A DNA stretch of 64,000 nt from an uncultured Eubacteriales bacterium (GCA_948468985.1 CAOKKG010000001.1:57043-121042), one strand, 5' to 3'. Shown: positions 1-8,665, numbered from the stretch's first letter. A program made the numbers and translations. The notes: generated from the sequence alone by a model not told the origin.

Positions 1-1
1 G

Positions 2-406
2 ACCTCCCGCATGCTCATCTGGCTGTCCTTCGGCTTTATGAGCATGACGGGTGGGTTGCTGTTCCTGCTCTCACGGCAGATGATGCAACTCTTCACGCCA
101 GATGCCGATGTCATCGCGCTCGGCGCGTCCGCGTTGCGCATCGTCGCGCTGTCCGAGCCAGTGTTCGGCATTTCCATCATCCTGGAAGGCATCTTCAACG
201 GCGCGGGCGACACGCGCCTCCCCTTCCTGTACAGCCTCATCGGCATGTGGGGAATCCGCATCCTCGGGACCTTCCTGTGCGTGCATGTATTCCACCTGGG
301 GCTGAACGCCGTGTGGCTGTGCATGGTTGGCGACAATGTCTGCCGCGGCATCCTGCTCGCCCTGCGATTCCGAAAAAGGGGGCTTTCACACACCATCCCT
401 GCATAA
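2..406 (+). CDS. MATE family efflux transporter, C-terminal part (5' end outside window)
   Basis: Only the last ~135 residues are present; the reading frame is open to the left edge, so the start lies outside the window. The fragment has alternating hydrophobic segments, a central loop reading GAGDTRLPF (the G-x-GDT-x-x-P motif found in the second half of MATE exporters) and a basic C-terminal tail. MATE proteins are 12-helix Na+- or H+-driven exporters of cationic compounds in the inner membrane. A strong hairpin terminator follows the stop directly. Substrate cannot be inferred from the fragment. Family assignment is fairly firm, function inferred. Confidence 0.8.
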   Translation, partial: TSRMLIWLSFGFMSMTGGLLFLLSRQMMQLFTPDADVIALGASALRIVALSEPVFGISIILEGIFNGAGDTRLPFLYSLIGMWGIRILGTFLCVHVFHLGLNAVWLCMVGDNVCRGILLALRFRKRGLSHTIPA

Positions 407-433
407 AAAGGCAGCCAAATGGCTGCCTTTTTT
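405..433 (+). terminator. Rho-independent terminator (usable from both sides)
   Basis: The hairpin AAGGCAGCC-AAAT-GGCTGCCTT is flanked by A and T runs. It ends the MATE gene on the plus strand and abuts the stop codon of the convergent acetyltransferase on the minus strand. Confidence 0.85.
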
Positions 434-1188
434 CAAGCTCTATTTTTTTGAGGGCGGATCGACATCTCCACCCATGCCGGGAGGAACCCGCACGTGACCG
501 CATTTCGGGCTGAGGGCACATTGGCCCAGGTGGTGCAATAGAACGGCACCTTGCCACGGCGCAGAATCTCCTGTGCCAAGTGGCTGGTCAGCGCCGCGGC
601 GACTCCCCGCCGTCGATAGGCGGGGAGCACATCCACGCCAATCTGCCACATCTGCGGTGCGTCAGCCGAACATCCGACCAGCCCTACCAGCCTGTCGCCG
701 TCATAGGCACCCACGCCCAGCACATCCAGTGCCCGCCGCTCCGCGCAGAGCGCATTACTCCACGCCGGGCGGTACAGCTCCGCAAAATCCGCCGGATATA
801 GCACCCGCAATTCGTATGCGCACGGTTGCAAGGACAGGCGCTCCAGCCTGGGCAGGTAGTATTCCGATAGAAACGCCACCTCCTGCCCGGCCGCCGCCAG
901 ACACTCATTTAGGCGGTACAGATCCGGCGTGCCTAAGGCGCAATACCATTCCCTGCCCCGCAGATATTCCGCTACCGCCATGCACAGCTTCTCATGGACG
1001 GCGGCGACAATGCCACTCCCATAGGACAGCAGGATCCCGCTCGTTGATTCCTTATAATATTTCTTGGCCTCCGGCCCCAATCGCCAGGGGAAGACCCGGT
1101 TTTCCTCCGCAAGGAAGTCCGCCGCGCTGCACCCGAGGTCACGCGCGGACTGTTCCATCGCGATCCGCAAAATTTCCTGATTCGTCAT
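433..1188 (-). CDS. GNAT family N-acetyltransferase
   Basis: This 251-residue protein has a C-terminal GNAT fold. Around residues 180-215 a beta strand (IGVDVLP) is followed by the acetyl-CoA pyrophosphate-binding loop YRRRGVAAALT (R/Q-x-x-G-x-G/A type) and a helix, then the N-S-x-x-x-x-x-x-C-GF stretch typical of motif B. The N-terminal ~130 residues are specific to this subfamily and unassigned. An SD-like GAGAGGAAA precedes the ATG. It may be co-transcribed with the small ORF just upstream. The acceptor substrate is unknown; a small amine or protein N-terminus is possible. Confidence 0.75.
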   Translation of the reverse strand: MTNQEILRIAMEQSARDLGCSAADFLAEENRVFPWRLGPEAKKYYKESTSGILLSYGSGIVAAVHEKLCMAVAEYLRGREWYCALGTPDLYRLNECLAAAGQEVAFLSEYYLPRLERLSLQPCAYELRVLYPADFAELYRPAWSNALCAERRALDVLGVGAYDGDRLVGLVGCSADAPQMWQIGVDVLPAYRRRGVAAALTSHLAQEILRRGKVPFYCTTWANVPSARNAVTCGFLPAWVEMSIRPQKNRA

Positions 1189-1200
1189 GGTTTCCTCTCG

Positions 1201-1317
1201 TCAGACGGAATATTCCGGCGCGGCGGTCGCGCGAGTGCCTCCGTCCATTCCTGCACCGAATGCGCGCCCACAAGGCGTTTGCCCCCACTCCTCTAAAAAC
1301 CGATCCATCTTTCCCAT
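1201..1317 (-). CDS. possible 38-residue protein upstream of the GNAT gene
   Basis: A short open frame starts with ATG five bases after a strong GGGAGG ribosome-binding site and ends with TGA 12 bases before the GNAT start codon. The product begins MGKMDRFLEEWGQTPCGR and is rich in Gly and Ala. It has no recognisable domain. The good SD and tight spacing to the next gene suggest a translated leader or a small co-transcribed protein; chance cannot be excluded at this length. Confidence 0.35.
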   Translation of the reverse strand: MGKMDRFLEEWGQTPCGRAFGAGMDGGTRATAAPEYSV

Positions 1318-1359
1318 TGTTTCCTCCCTGCAATCCTTTTTTCTTTCCAATCCATCCAT

Positions 1360-1389
1360 TGCCCAAAGCCGCGGCAGGATGCTATAATC
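1360..1389 (+). promoter_or_regulatory. Putative sigma-A promoter for pepT
   Basis: TTGCCC (1360-1365), an 18-bp spacer and TATAAT (1384-1389) lie about 65 bp before the peptidase T start. Confidence 0.6.
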
Positions 1390-1453
1390 TTACTATAAGC
1401 ATAGCACAGTTTGCCGGTTTTTAAAACAGGCGGCGTACATTTCGGAGGTATTT

Positions 1454-2671
1454 ATGGACGCATTGCAGCGATTCTTACGGTATGTCTCTTTTGAAACCAC
1501 TTCGTCGGAGGAATCCTCCACCGTGCCCAGCACGCCGGGGCAGAAGGCCCTGGGCGCCGCGCTCGTGGAGGAAATGCGGGCCATGGGCATTGCCGACGCG
1601 CATATGGATTCCTTTGGCTATGTATACGGGAGCATCCCCGCGACAGACCCCGCCGCGCCGCGCATCGGGCTCATCGCGCATATGGACACCTCGCCGGACA
1701 TCACCGCCAAGCATGTCCGCCCCCGCATCGTTTCCAACTATGACGGCGGCGACATCGTGCTCAACGCGGAACAGGACATCCGCCTTTCCCCGGCGGAATT
1801 CCCCTCGCTGTCCGCCTGCGTGGGGCAAGACCTGGTCGTGACCGACGGCACCACCCTGCTCGGAGCGGACGACAAAGCCGGCGTAGCCGCGATCCTCACC
1901 GCAGCGGAACGCATCCTCGCAAGCGACAAGCCGCACGGCGCGGTCAAGATCGCCTTCACACCGGATGAGGAGATTGGCCGCGGCGCGGACCACTTCGATA
2001 TCCCCGGCTTTGACGCTGACTACGCCTATACCGTGGACGGCGGCGCGCTCGGCGGGCTGGAATATGAAAACTTCAACGCCGCGCAGGCGGATGTCACCGT
2101 ATACGGCAAGAACATCCACCCCGGTTCGGCCAAGGGCAAGATGAAAAACGCCATTCTCATCGGCATGGAATTCAACGCTATGCTGCCCGTATTCGAGATC
2201 CCGGCGTTCACCGAAGGCTACGAGGGCTTTGCGCATCTGATGCAGTTCGACGGCAGTGTGGAACTCACGCGCCTGCACTACATCCTGCGCGATCACGACG
2301 CGGACAAGCTCGAGACGCGCAAGGCGCGGTTCCTCGCCAACATGGCGTTCCTGAACGAAAAATACGGTGCGGGCACGGTCAAGGTATCCATCGTGGACAA
2401 TTACCGCAACATGAAGGAAATGCTCCTCCCGCACATGCATGTCGTGGAGGAGGCCAAGCAGGCGATGATCCAAGCGGGCGTGACCCCGCATGTCGAACCG
2501 ATCCGCGGCGGCACGGACGGTGCGCGCCTGTCCTATGAAGGATTACCCTGCCCCAACCTGTTCACCGGCGGCGAAAACTTCCACGGACGGTACGAATACC
2601 TGTCCGTCTATGCGCTCAACAAATGCGTCGAGGTACTCTGCAACCTGATCGGCAACGCAGCTATGCAATAA
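1454..2671 (+). CDS. pepT: Peptidase T (tripeptide aminopeptidase)
   Basis: The 405-residue protein matches the usual PepT length and M20B layout. Metal ligands are visible: H76 and D78 in IAHMDTS, the bridging Asp in GADDKAG (~139-140), the catalytic Glu in TPDEEIGRG (~172-173), and the C-terminal G-G-T-D-G and F-H-G motifs. The enzyme is a cytoplasmic dinuclear-zinc aminopeptidase that removes the N-terminal residue from tripeptides. A GGAGG ribosome site precedes the ATG. The methyltransferase gene follows 25 bp downstream, probably in the same transcript. With the M42 and M3 peptidases elsewhere in this window it points to active peptide use. Confidence 0.95.
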   Translation: MDALQRFLRYVSFETTSSEESSTVPSTPGQKALGAALVEEMRAMGIADAHMDSFGYVYGSIPATDPAAPRIGLIAHMDTSPDITAKHVRPRIVSNYDGGDIVLNAEQDIRLSPAEFPSLSACVGQDLVVTDGTTLLGADDKAGVAAILTAAERILASDKPHGAVKIAFTPDEEIGRGADHFDIPGFDADYAYTVDGGALGGLEYENFNAAQADVTVYGKNIHPGSAKGKMKNAILIGMEFNAMLPVFEIPAFTEGYEGFAHLMQFDGSVELTRLHYILRDHDADKLETRKARFLANMAFLNEKYGAGTVKVSIVDNYRNMKEMLLPHMHVVEEAKQAMIQAGVTPHVEPIRGGTDGARLSYEGLPCPNLFTGGENFHGRYEYLSVYALNKCVEVLCNLIGNAAMQ

Positions 2672-2696
2672 TAACCGAAAAGGAAACCTTTATTAT

Positions 2697-3446
2697 ATGT
2701 CTGAACCAAAAAATTCCTACGGCCGCCTGTGCACGGAGATGTACGAGATCCTGCACGCGCAGGCGCCGCAGGAGGAACTCGATTTCTATCTCTCCTATGC
2801 CCGTCCGGGCGACGCCATTTTGGAAGCACTCTGCGGGAGCGGCCGGTTCTTCCTTCCCTTTTTCGAACGGGGGTTCGACATCCAAGGAATGGACGCCTCG
2901 CCGGACATGCTCGCAAAGCTCCGGAAAAAATGCCCAAACGCCCCCGCCGTGTGCGCGGACATCGCCGCCTATACGCCGGATCGGGCCTACGATTACATCT
3001 TCATCTCCTCCGGCTCGGTTTCGCTCTTCACGGACCTCGCCCTCTGTCGGCGCATTTTGGCGCAGCTGAAAAGCTGGCTCGCGCCCGGCGGAAAGCTCGT
3101 GTTCGCCGTCGAAACCGTGGCCGACCGATGCCCGGACGACACCGATTACCGGGAAGCCGTCGCCGTTCCCATGCAGGGTGGCCATCGGATCGTGCTCCGC
3201 ACCAAGAATCATTACGACCCCGCGACGCAGACGCAATACTCCCCCGGGTTCTATGAGCTCTATGCAGGGGATGACTTGCTGGAACGGGAATTCATGGATT
3301 TCCAAACGCACCTCTACCGTTTCGGCGAGATGGAGGCGATCCTTGCCGGGCTGGACTTTGCCGCCGTGTGCACCTATGCCTCGTTCGACAAGCATCCTGC
3401 TGTGGACGATTCCAGCGAAATGTTCCTGTTCGAATGCAGCCTCTAA
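2697..3446 (+). CDS. Class I SAM-dependent methyltransferase
   Basis: The 249-residue protein has a Rossmann methyltransferase core: motif I reads EALCGSGRFFLPF (~residues 42-54), followed by an acidic strand end (DIQGMDASPDML), then a motif II-like YDYIFISSGS (~98-107) and a motif III-like LKSWLAPGGKLVFAVET (~123-140). These bind S-adenosylmethionine. The acceptor is unknown; the layout resembles small-molecule methyltransferases of the UbiE/YcgJ type rather than RNA methyltransferases. It is probably co-transcribed with pepT and ends at a bidirectional terminator. Confidence 0.8.
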   Translation: MSEPKNSYGRLCTEMYEILHAQAPQEELDFYLSYARPGDAILEALCGSGRFFLPFFERGFDIQGMDASPDMLAKLRKKCPNAPAVCADIAAYTPDRAYDYIFISSGSVSLFTDLALCRRILAQLKSWLAPGGKLVFAVETVADRCPDDTDYREAVAVPMQGGHRIVLRTKNHYDPATQTQYSPGFYELYAGDDLLEREFMDFQTHLYRFGEMEAILAGLDFAAVCTYASFDKHPAVDDSSEMFLFECSL

Positions 3447-3460
3447 GGCGCTTCCCCATC

Positions 3461-3491
3461 AAAAAAAGACATCCCGCAGGATGTCTTTTTT
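3461..3491 (+). terminator. Bidirectional Rho-independent terminator
   Basis: The hairpin AAAGACATCC-CGC-AGGATGTCTTT is flanked by A and T runs between the convergent methyltransferase and esterase genes. Confidence 0.85.
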
Positions 3492-4662
3492 ATGTCTTTC
3501 TTTCGTTGCGCTTCGGCGGCTCGGTCACGAGCGGCGTCGGTCGGAGAATGCGGCAATGCGCCGGATTGACATCCTCTCCATGATAGAACCAGGCGAGCGC
3601 CTGCGGGAGCATGTATTTTAAGAAGGTCAGGCTATGCCCCATCTCGTTGATCATCAAGCGGAAGTCATAACCGCGGTAGTTGAGCGCGCTCGCTACATCG
3701 CTGTCGGCCAGAATCCAGTCGCCGAAGATGATGTCGGCATCGTATTTGCCGACGCACATGCAGGTGCGCAGCGCCTTTTTCTCATCCGTCGTCCGGATGA
3801 TCGACGGCCAAATGTTGCCGCCGCGGATGTTGCCAAAACTGGGGCTACCCGCGATGACATTGCCAAACAGGTGGTTGTCGTACCACGCCACTGCAAACGA
3901 GGCGATGCCGCTCGAGCTCAACCCGACGACGCTGTGCCCTGCGGGGTCCGCGGTAATCTGGTATCCCGCGAGCGCCTTCGGCAGAAATTCCTCTGCCAAA
4001 AAGCGGGAAAACCAATCGCTCACCGTGTCGTATTCCATGCTGCGGTTGGTAATGCCCTTGCCCGTGCCATAGACCGGCTCGCCCGGACCGGGGTATCCCG
4101 GCGTCAAAAACACCGCGACCGTGAGCGGGATCTTGCCGTCCGCGATCAAATTGTCCAATAGGTCGGTCACATTGTCCCGATCTGCGGGCAGGGAAAGCTC
4201 TCCGTCCGCCGGAACCGCGTCCAACAAATCGCTCATGGTGACGCGCTTGCCGTCCTTCGGGCGGATGGGCTCCGTACAGGCCTCGCGCATGTACATCTGC
4301 CCATCCAAAAACAGGATGAGGTCGGCTGGCGTCGAACCGTCGTACTGCGCCGGGGTATACACCCAATATTTGTGCTTGACACCCGGATAAAACAGGCAGT
4401 CCTCCATCGTGTGCCCGACGATGCGCCCGTGCGGGACATCCTCTCTGCGGCGATAGTCCGCGGGCAGCGGGTACAGGTCCTTGTTCCACTCTGCCCGGCC
4501 CATAGCCATCTCGTCCCGTTCATGCCACCCCGTAATCGGATAGTCCAACATGCAGTGGAACGCCTCATAGCTGCTCTTGGGGAGCGTTACCGTGACATAT
4601 TCCTCTTCCGGTTTGTCCGTCCGAGCACAAAGCTGCCAGACCTCGTCTTTCTTTTCTCCCAT
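3490..4662 (-). CDS. Putative esterase / alpha-beta hydrolase (enterochelin-esterase-like)
   Basis: The 390-residue protein has a central GLSSSGIAS element (nucleophile serine in G-x-S-x-G context), a preceding LILFLDGQMY strand with the oxyanion-region Asp-Gly, and a C-terminal NEMGHSLTFLKYMLPQAL carrying the likely catalytic His. This is the arrangement of the Fes/esterase-D family of serine hydrolases. The longer in-frame start at 4710 is rejected because it lies inside the upstream terminator; the ATG at 4662 (MGEKKDEVW) has an upstream AAAGGG. No signal peptide is seen. There are no siderophore genes nearby, so a role in iron release is not supported; a cytoplasmic carbohydrate-ester or peptide esterase is equally possible. 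Confidence 0.75.
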   Translation of the reverse strand: MGEKKDEVWQLCARTDKPEEEYVTVTLPKSSYEAFHCMLDYPITGWHERDEMAMGRAEWNKDLYPLPADYRRREDVPHGRIVGHTMEDCLFYPGVKHKYWVYTPAQYDGSTPADLILFLDGQMYMREACTEPIRPKDGKRVTMSDLLDAVPADGELSLPADRDNVTDLLDNLIADGKIPLTVAVFLTPGYPGPGEPVYGTGKGITNRSMEYDTVSDWFSRFLAEEFLPKALAGYQITADPAGHSVVGLSSSGIASFAVAWYDNHLFGNVIAGSPSFGNIRGGNIWPSIIRTTDEKKALRTCMCVGKYDADIIFGDWILADSDVASALNYRGYDFRLMINEMGHSLTFLKYMLPQALAWFYHGEDVNPAHCRILRPTPLVTEPPKRNERKT

Positions 4663-4688
4663 CCTCTTCTTAACCCTTTCTTTTCTTA

Positions 4689-4727
4689 TAAAAAAAGAGC
4701 AGAACACCATGTTCTGCCCTTTTCCTT
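4689..4727 (-). terminator. Rho-independent terminator of the pduL gene
   Basis: On the minus strand, GGGCAGAACA-TGG-TGTTCTGCTC is followed by a T run. It lies between the pduL stop and the esterase start, which argues for separate transcription. Confidence 0.8.
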
Positions 4728-4728
4728 G

Positions 4729-5307
4729 TCAGAATACGATCTCGCCCTGGCAGCCGCTTCTACCGATCAGCGCCGCATTTGCCTCGTCGGTGTCCACATG
4801 CATCGCCAATGCATAGGACGGGCTGACGCGGACGACCACATCGTCAAAGATGAGCGGACGCGCCGTGTCCACGCGAACCTTGACAATCTGCTTATCCTGC
4901 ACGCCCAGGCGTTCCGCATCGGCCGGAGTCATGTGGATGTGCCGCTTCGCGACAATCAGTCCCTTATCCAGCTTGAGCTCGCCCGCCGGCCCCTTGAGGG
5001 TGATGGGCGCGCTGCCTTCGAGGTCGCCGCTTTCCCGCACCGGGCCGATCGCGCCCAGCGTGAAGCAGTCGGTCATGGAAACCTCGACCTGGCTTTCCTT
5101 GCGCTCCGGCCCCAGGATGACAACATTGGAGATCGTGCGCTTCGGACCTACGATGTCGACCCGTTCTTCACATACGAACTGTCCCGGCTGCGAAAGATCC
5201 CGGACATATGTCAATTTCTTGCCTTCGCCAAACAGCACAGCGACATCTTCCTTGGAAAGATGCACATGGCGTGCGGAGACTTCTACCAAAAATGATTTCT
5301 CGGACAT
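4729..5307 (-). CDS. pduL: PduL-type phosphate acyltransferase (phosphotransacylase)
   Basis: The 192-residue protein has the two PduL half-domains. Zinc-ligand histidine motifs are visible as SARHVHLS near the N-terminus and AKRHIHMTPADAE in the second half, with HVDTDEANAA near the C-terminus. PduL converts acyl-CoA plus phosphate to acyl-phosphate and CoA, and is not homologous to Pta. The start is set at MSEKSF because AGGAGG sits 8 bp upstream; the longer frame lacks one. No shell proteins or propanediol genes flank it and no N-terminal encapsulation extension is seen, so it is probably the housekeeping phosphotransacetylase of acetate formation rather than a microcompartment enzyme (inference). 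Confidence 0.9.
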   Translation of the reverse strand: MSEKSFLVEVSARHVHLSKEDVAVLFGEGKKLTYVRDLSQPGQFVCEERVDIVGPKRTISNVVILGPERKESQVEVSMTDCFTLGAIGPVRESGDLEGSAPITLKGPAGELKLDKGLIVAKRHIHMTPADAERLGVQDKQIVKVRVDTARPLIFDDVVVRVSPSYALAMHVDTDEANAALIGRSGCQGEIVF

Positions 5308-5360
5308 ATCATTTTCCTCCTTTGTTTCTACCCTTATTCTACTATACGCGTTCCCGATTA

Positions 5361-5873
5361 TCAATACGAACTTTCGCCCGCACGGCCTGCCGCCGCGCGT
5401 TCATAGACAAGGAAGCGGTACTCTACGCCGTTTTCGGAAAAAAGCTCGCTCTCTTTGCGGCATTCCCACCCACCGAGCTTATCCAGGTCTGGAAAATAGG
5501 TATCCGCTGCAAAGGTCTTGTAAATCCGGGTCAGATAGATCTTTTGCGCATAGGGGAGCAGCAGGCGGTATATCTCTCCGCCGCCGATGCAAAAGACCTC
5601 GCCCTCCGCCTTGTCCACAAGGCGTGCCTGCAATTCCTCCACCGTATGCACGACCGCTGCACCCTCCGCCGCATAGTCTGCGCGGGAAAGCACGATGTTT
5701 TCGCGGTTTTTGAGCGCACCGCCGGGCAGACTCTCAAAAGTCTTGCGCCCCATCACGACCGTCTTGCCGCGCGTCGTCCGCCGGAAAAATTTCATGTCGC
5801 CCGGCAGATGCACCAACAACCCGCCCTGGTTACCGATCGCCCACTGTTCGTCCGCCGCCAAAATAAAGTTCAT
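5361..5873 (-). CDS. folA: Dihydrofolate reductase
   Basis: At 170 residues this is normal DHFR length. It begins MNFILAADEQWAIGNQGG (family motif A-x-x-x-x-x-x-IG), continues with LPGDMKFFRRTT (substrate-site region with the catalytic Asp) and VVMGRKTFESLP (NADPH-binding motif), and has FCIGGGEIYRLLLP in the second cofactor loop. It reduces dihydrofolate to tetrahydrofolate with NADPH in the cytoplasm. It lies 12 bp after thyA, whose reaction generates dihydrofolate, so the two form a functional operon. Confidence 0.95.
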   Translation of the reverse strand: MNFILAADEQWAIGNQGGLLVHLPGDMKFFRRTTRGKTVVMGRKTFESLPGGALKNRENIVLSRADYAAEGAAVVHTVEELQARLVDKAEGEVFCIGGGEIYRLLLPYAQKIYLTRIYKTFAADTYFPDLDKLGGWECRKESELFSENGVEYRFLVYERAAAGRAGESSY

Positions 5874-5884
5874 CCGCGCCTCCT

Positions 5885-6721
5885 TCAGATCGCCACCGGG
5901 ATCTTGCCAATCCCCTTGAGGCTCTCATACCCTTCCAGGTAGACATTATCCGTCGTGAAGGCATAGAAATCCGTCACACCGTCCGCGATCACAAGCCTTG
6001 GCGCGGGCAGACAGTCCGCCTCACGTTCCAGCAGCTTTTCCACGATTGGGACATGCCGATCATAGATATGCGCGTCGGCCACGACATGCACGAGCTCACC
6101 CGCCTCCAGCCCGCTCGCCCGTGCGAACATATGCACCAGCGCCGCATATTGGCACACATTCCACCCGTTCGCCGTCAACATGTCCTGCGAGCGCTGGTTC
6201 AAGATGCAGTTGAGCGTGCGCCCCGTGACATTGAAGGTCAAGCTGTATGCGCAGGGGTAGAGCTGCATCTCGCTCAGATCCGCGTGATTATACAGGTTGG
6301 TCAGGATACGCCGGCTCTGCGGATTGTGCTTCAGGTCGTATAGCACGCGGTCGACCTGGTCGAACATGCCCTCGGGATAGCGGTGCTTGACGCCCAATTG
6401 ATACCCATAGGCCTTGCCGATCGTCCCGTTTTCGTCCGCCCACTGGTCCCAGATGTGGCTGTGCAGATCGGCAATACGGTTGGATTTCTTCTGCCAAATC
6501 CAGAAAATCTCGTCCAGCGCCGCCTTGAAATTGATCTTGCGCACAGTCAGGATAGGGAATTCCTCACGCAGGTCGTAGCGATTGACGAGCCCGAAGCGCT
6601 TCACCGTGTGCGCCGGCGTGCCGTCTGCCCAATGCGGCCGTACAGGCAAGTCCGTGTCCCAGGTTCCGTTCTGCAAAATATCTCGGCAGTTCTGTAAAAA
6701 TATCGTATCCGCGCGGCTCAT
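5885..6721 (-). CDS. thyA: Thymidylate synthase (ThyA type)
   Basis: The 278-residue protein converts dUMP and methylene-tetrahydrofolate to dTMP and dihydrofolate. The catalytic cysteine lies in LYPCAYSLTF, where Ala-Tyr follows the Cys instead of the His-Ala of E. coli ThyA. RSQDM (phosphate-binding Arg-Ser and Asp), NVCQYAALVHMFA and HVVADAHIYDRH are clear family signatures. The start is set at MSRAD because AGGAGG lies 6 bp upstream; the longer frame has no such site. It forms an operon with folA downstream. Confidence 0.95.
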   Translation of the reverse strand: MSRADTIFLQNCRDILQNGTWDTDLPVRPHWADGTPAHTVKRFGLVNRYDLREEFPILTVRKINFKAALDEIFWIWQKKSNRIADLHSHIWDQWADENGTIGKAYGYQLGVKHRYPEGMFDQVDRVLYDLKHNPQSRRILTNLYNHADLSEMQLYPCAYSLTFNVTGRTLNCILNQRSQDMLTANGWNVCQYAALVHMFARASGLEAGELVHVVADAHIYDRHVPIVEKLLEREADCLPAPRLVIADGVTDFYAFTTDNVYLEGYESLKGIGKIPVAI

Positions 6722-6765
6722 AGACGCCTCCTGTTGTTTCAAAATTTGATAAAACGCGCCTTATT

Positions 6766-6794
6766 ATTATAGCGCCGTTATTCTTTCGTAACAA
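6766..6794 (-). promoter_or_regulatory. Putative sigma-A promoter for thyA-folA
   Basis: Minus strand: TTGTTA (6794-6789), 17-bp spacer, TATAAT (6771-6766). The leader to thyA is short, leaving no room for a riboswitch. Confidence 0.7.
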
Positions 6795-7144
6795 GGTTTT
6801 TATATCTGCAAGGCGATTGCACCTTTTTTGCTCTCTTTTTGAAAACCCGGCTTTTTGTTTTGTCAACCCTTTCCCGTTTCTATTTCTCTATCCTATCGCT
6901 TTGCCTCTGGCCCCATTTTGCCCCGGAAAGCGCCTGCTGCTTGCAATTCCTCCATCCGAAAAACGCATCACAAGAAGCCGCATCTGGCCTCGCCAGAACC
7001 GTCAAAGAGCCGCGGACCTCACCTCCGCTTCCTCCATATACCCACCCCTGCATAAACAACGCCTCTCCCTTCCATTACTTCCCATTCCACATCCCCGCCG
7101 TTTTGTGGTATGATAGATAAAAGTTTGATTTTGAGGTTTTTTGT
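6795..7144. other. Intergenic stretch without a recognised gene
   Basis: About 350 bp of pyrimidine-rich plus strand. Short open frames here have no ribosome site or family resemblance. A TATGAT near 7107 may be the -10 of the carboxypeptidase promoter, without a clear -35. Confidence 0.4.
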
Positions 7145-8089
7145 ATGGCTGCACAACGCCCCCTGCGCCCCGCGCGCCCACAAACAAGTCACCGCCCCCC
7201 GTCCCCTCCGCCTTATGCGCGGCGGCATCCGGGCTCTCCGCTCATCGACCGCGGCGGCCATCGTCGGCGTCGCCGTCTGCACAGTCGGCGGCTCTTTGGC
7301 GCGCTAACAGTACTGCTGGTCGTGCTGAGCGGGTATCTGCTCTGCCGGTTCGTCTTTTTCAAAAAGGCGCTCCCCGTCACCGCGCCAGATGTATCGCAGC
7401 GCACAGACTCCTCCAGTGCGCTGCATTCCGGCCCGGTAAGCGATCCGATCAATCCCGCCCCATCGGGCACGGACGAGGCATATGACCGCGCCTATGCGAT
7501 TGCCAAGACAGTACTGCTCGTCAATTTCGACCACCCGAACTATGCGGAACCGACCGACCTGGTCTCGGTCACGGGTATGCTCCCTGCCTGTGTCACAGTG
7601 AATTCCGGCGCGACAAAAGTCACGCAGGAGACCGCCCAGGCGCTCAGTGAGCTGTTCCGGGCGGCAGAGGCCGATGGGATCACAACCTTCATCCTGAACA
7701 GTGCCTACCGCGACCGCGCCACGCAACAGAGCTTTTGGGACAACCGCCTAAAAAAGGATCCGACCTATGGCGACGATGTCTATGCCAACCCGGTCAAGAC
7801 CGTCCCCGCGACGGCCAGCGAACACTGCACGGGACTTGCTGTCGACATCCTCTGCGACAGCGTCCCGCATGGCACCAGCGATTACAAAGACACACGCGAG
7901 GCTAAATGGCTCGCCGAGCACGCCTATCAATACGGTTTCATCCTCCGGTACCCGGACGACAAGCAATCCGTGACCGGCGTTATGTTCGAGCCATGGCACT
8001 ACCGCTATGTCGGCAAAGAGGCCGCCGCGGCCATCTTTGAAAGCGGCCTCTGCCTCGAGGAATACCTGGCGCTCTACGACCTCGCCTGA
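7145..8089 (+). CDS. Membrane-anchored D-alanyl-D-alanine carboxypeptidase (VanY / M15 family)
   Basis: The 314-residue protein starts with a very basic ~45-residue cytoplasmic segment, then one hydrophobic anchor (residues ~57-75, LTVLLVVLSGYLLCRFVFF), a Ser/Thr/Pro linker and an extracellular peptidase domain. The M15B zinc site is visible: SAYRDRATQQ, the ASEHCTGLAVDI element (H-x6-D) and EPWHYRYVG with the third His. Such enzymes trim the terminal D-Ala of peptidoglycan pentapeptides. No van resistance genes are nearby, so a cell-wall remodelling role is more likely. The DNA glycosylase gene follows 20 bp downstream. Confidence 0.9.
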   Translation: MAAQRPLRPARPQTSHRPPSPPPYARRHPGSPLIDRGGHRRRRRLHSRRLFGALTVLLVVLSGYLLCRFVFFKKALPVTAPDVSQRTDSSSALHSGPVSDPINPAPSGTDEAYDRAYAIAKTVLLVNFDHPNYAEPTDLVSVTGMLPACVTVNSGATKVTQETAQALSELFRAAEADGITTFILNSAYRDRATQQSFWDNRLKKDPTYGDDVYANPVKTVPATASEHCTGLAVDILCDSVPHGTSDYKDTREAKWLAEHAYQYGFILRYPDDKQSVTGVMFEPWHYRYVGKEAAAAIFESGLCLEEYLALYDLA

Positions 8090-8109
8090 CGCATTTTTCG
8101 GAGGAAGCT

Positions 8110-8637
8110 ATGCCAAACGATAACGATATTTCCCGCTGTGCCTGGGCGAACGACGCCCTGCTCATCCAATATCACGACACGGTCTATGGCCGCCCACACA
8201 AAAGCGACACCGCACTGTTTGCCAAGTTCTGCCTCGAGGGCTTTCAGGCCGGCCTTTCCTGGCGCACAGTGCTGGCTAAGCAACCCGCGTTTGAACGCGC
8301 GTTTTGCGGCTTTGACCCGTGGCGCTGTGCGGAGCTTTCCGACGCGTACCTGGATTTTCTGATGCAGGACGCCGGCATCATCCGCAACCGCCGCAAGATT
8401 TATGCCGTCCGGCAGAATGCGCAGGCACTTTTGTGGCATTACCCAGCGCCGGGCGACTTCCGGCGGCTCGTTTATAGCGGCATCTTGCCAGAGACGCTCA
8501 GCCGGCAGCTCAAACAGCAGAGCTTTTGCTTCTGCGGCCCGACCATCTGCGAATCCTTCCTCATGAGCGTCGGCGCAATCGAGGCGCACGAGCCCGGCTG
8601 CGCCCTCTTCGGAACACATGCCGCGCCCCTACCGTGA
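8110..8637 (+). CDS. tag: DNA-3-methyladenine glycosylase I
   Basis: The 175-residue protein carries the Tag signature: an early Cys (RCAWAN) and His (YHDTVYG) plus HEPGC near the C-terminus, which together form the structural zinc site of the family, and the conserved LEGFQAGLSW core with the helix-hairpin-helix region. It excises 3-methyladenine from alkylated DNA in base excision repair. The usual EWG after YHD is replaced by VYG, a modest deviation. GGAGG lies 6 bp before the ATG. It is probably co-transcribed with the upstream carboxypeptidase although the functions are unrelated. Confidence 0.92.
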   Translation: MPNDNDISRCAWANDALLIQYHDTVYGRPHKSDTALFAKFCLEGFQAGLSWRTVLAKQPAFERAFCGFDPWRCAELSDAYLDFLMQDAGIIRNRRKIYAVRQNAQALLWHYPAPGDFRRLVYSGILPETLSRQLKQQSFCFCGPTICESFLMSVGAIEAHEPGCALFGTHAAPLP

Positions 8638-8665
8638 TTTCACAGCAAATCGCAAAAATCGGGGC

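Noticed and set aside
1475..2491. 338-codon open frame antisense to pepT
   Set aside because: It is a shadow of GC-rich codon use in pepT; the peptidase frame has complete family motifs and the antisense product matches nothing.
4663..4710. Extended N-terminus of the esterase
   Set aside because: The extra 16 codons run into the upstream terminator; the downstream ATG gives a sensible start.
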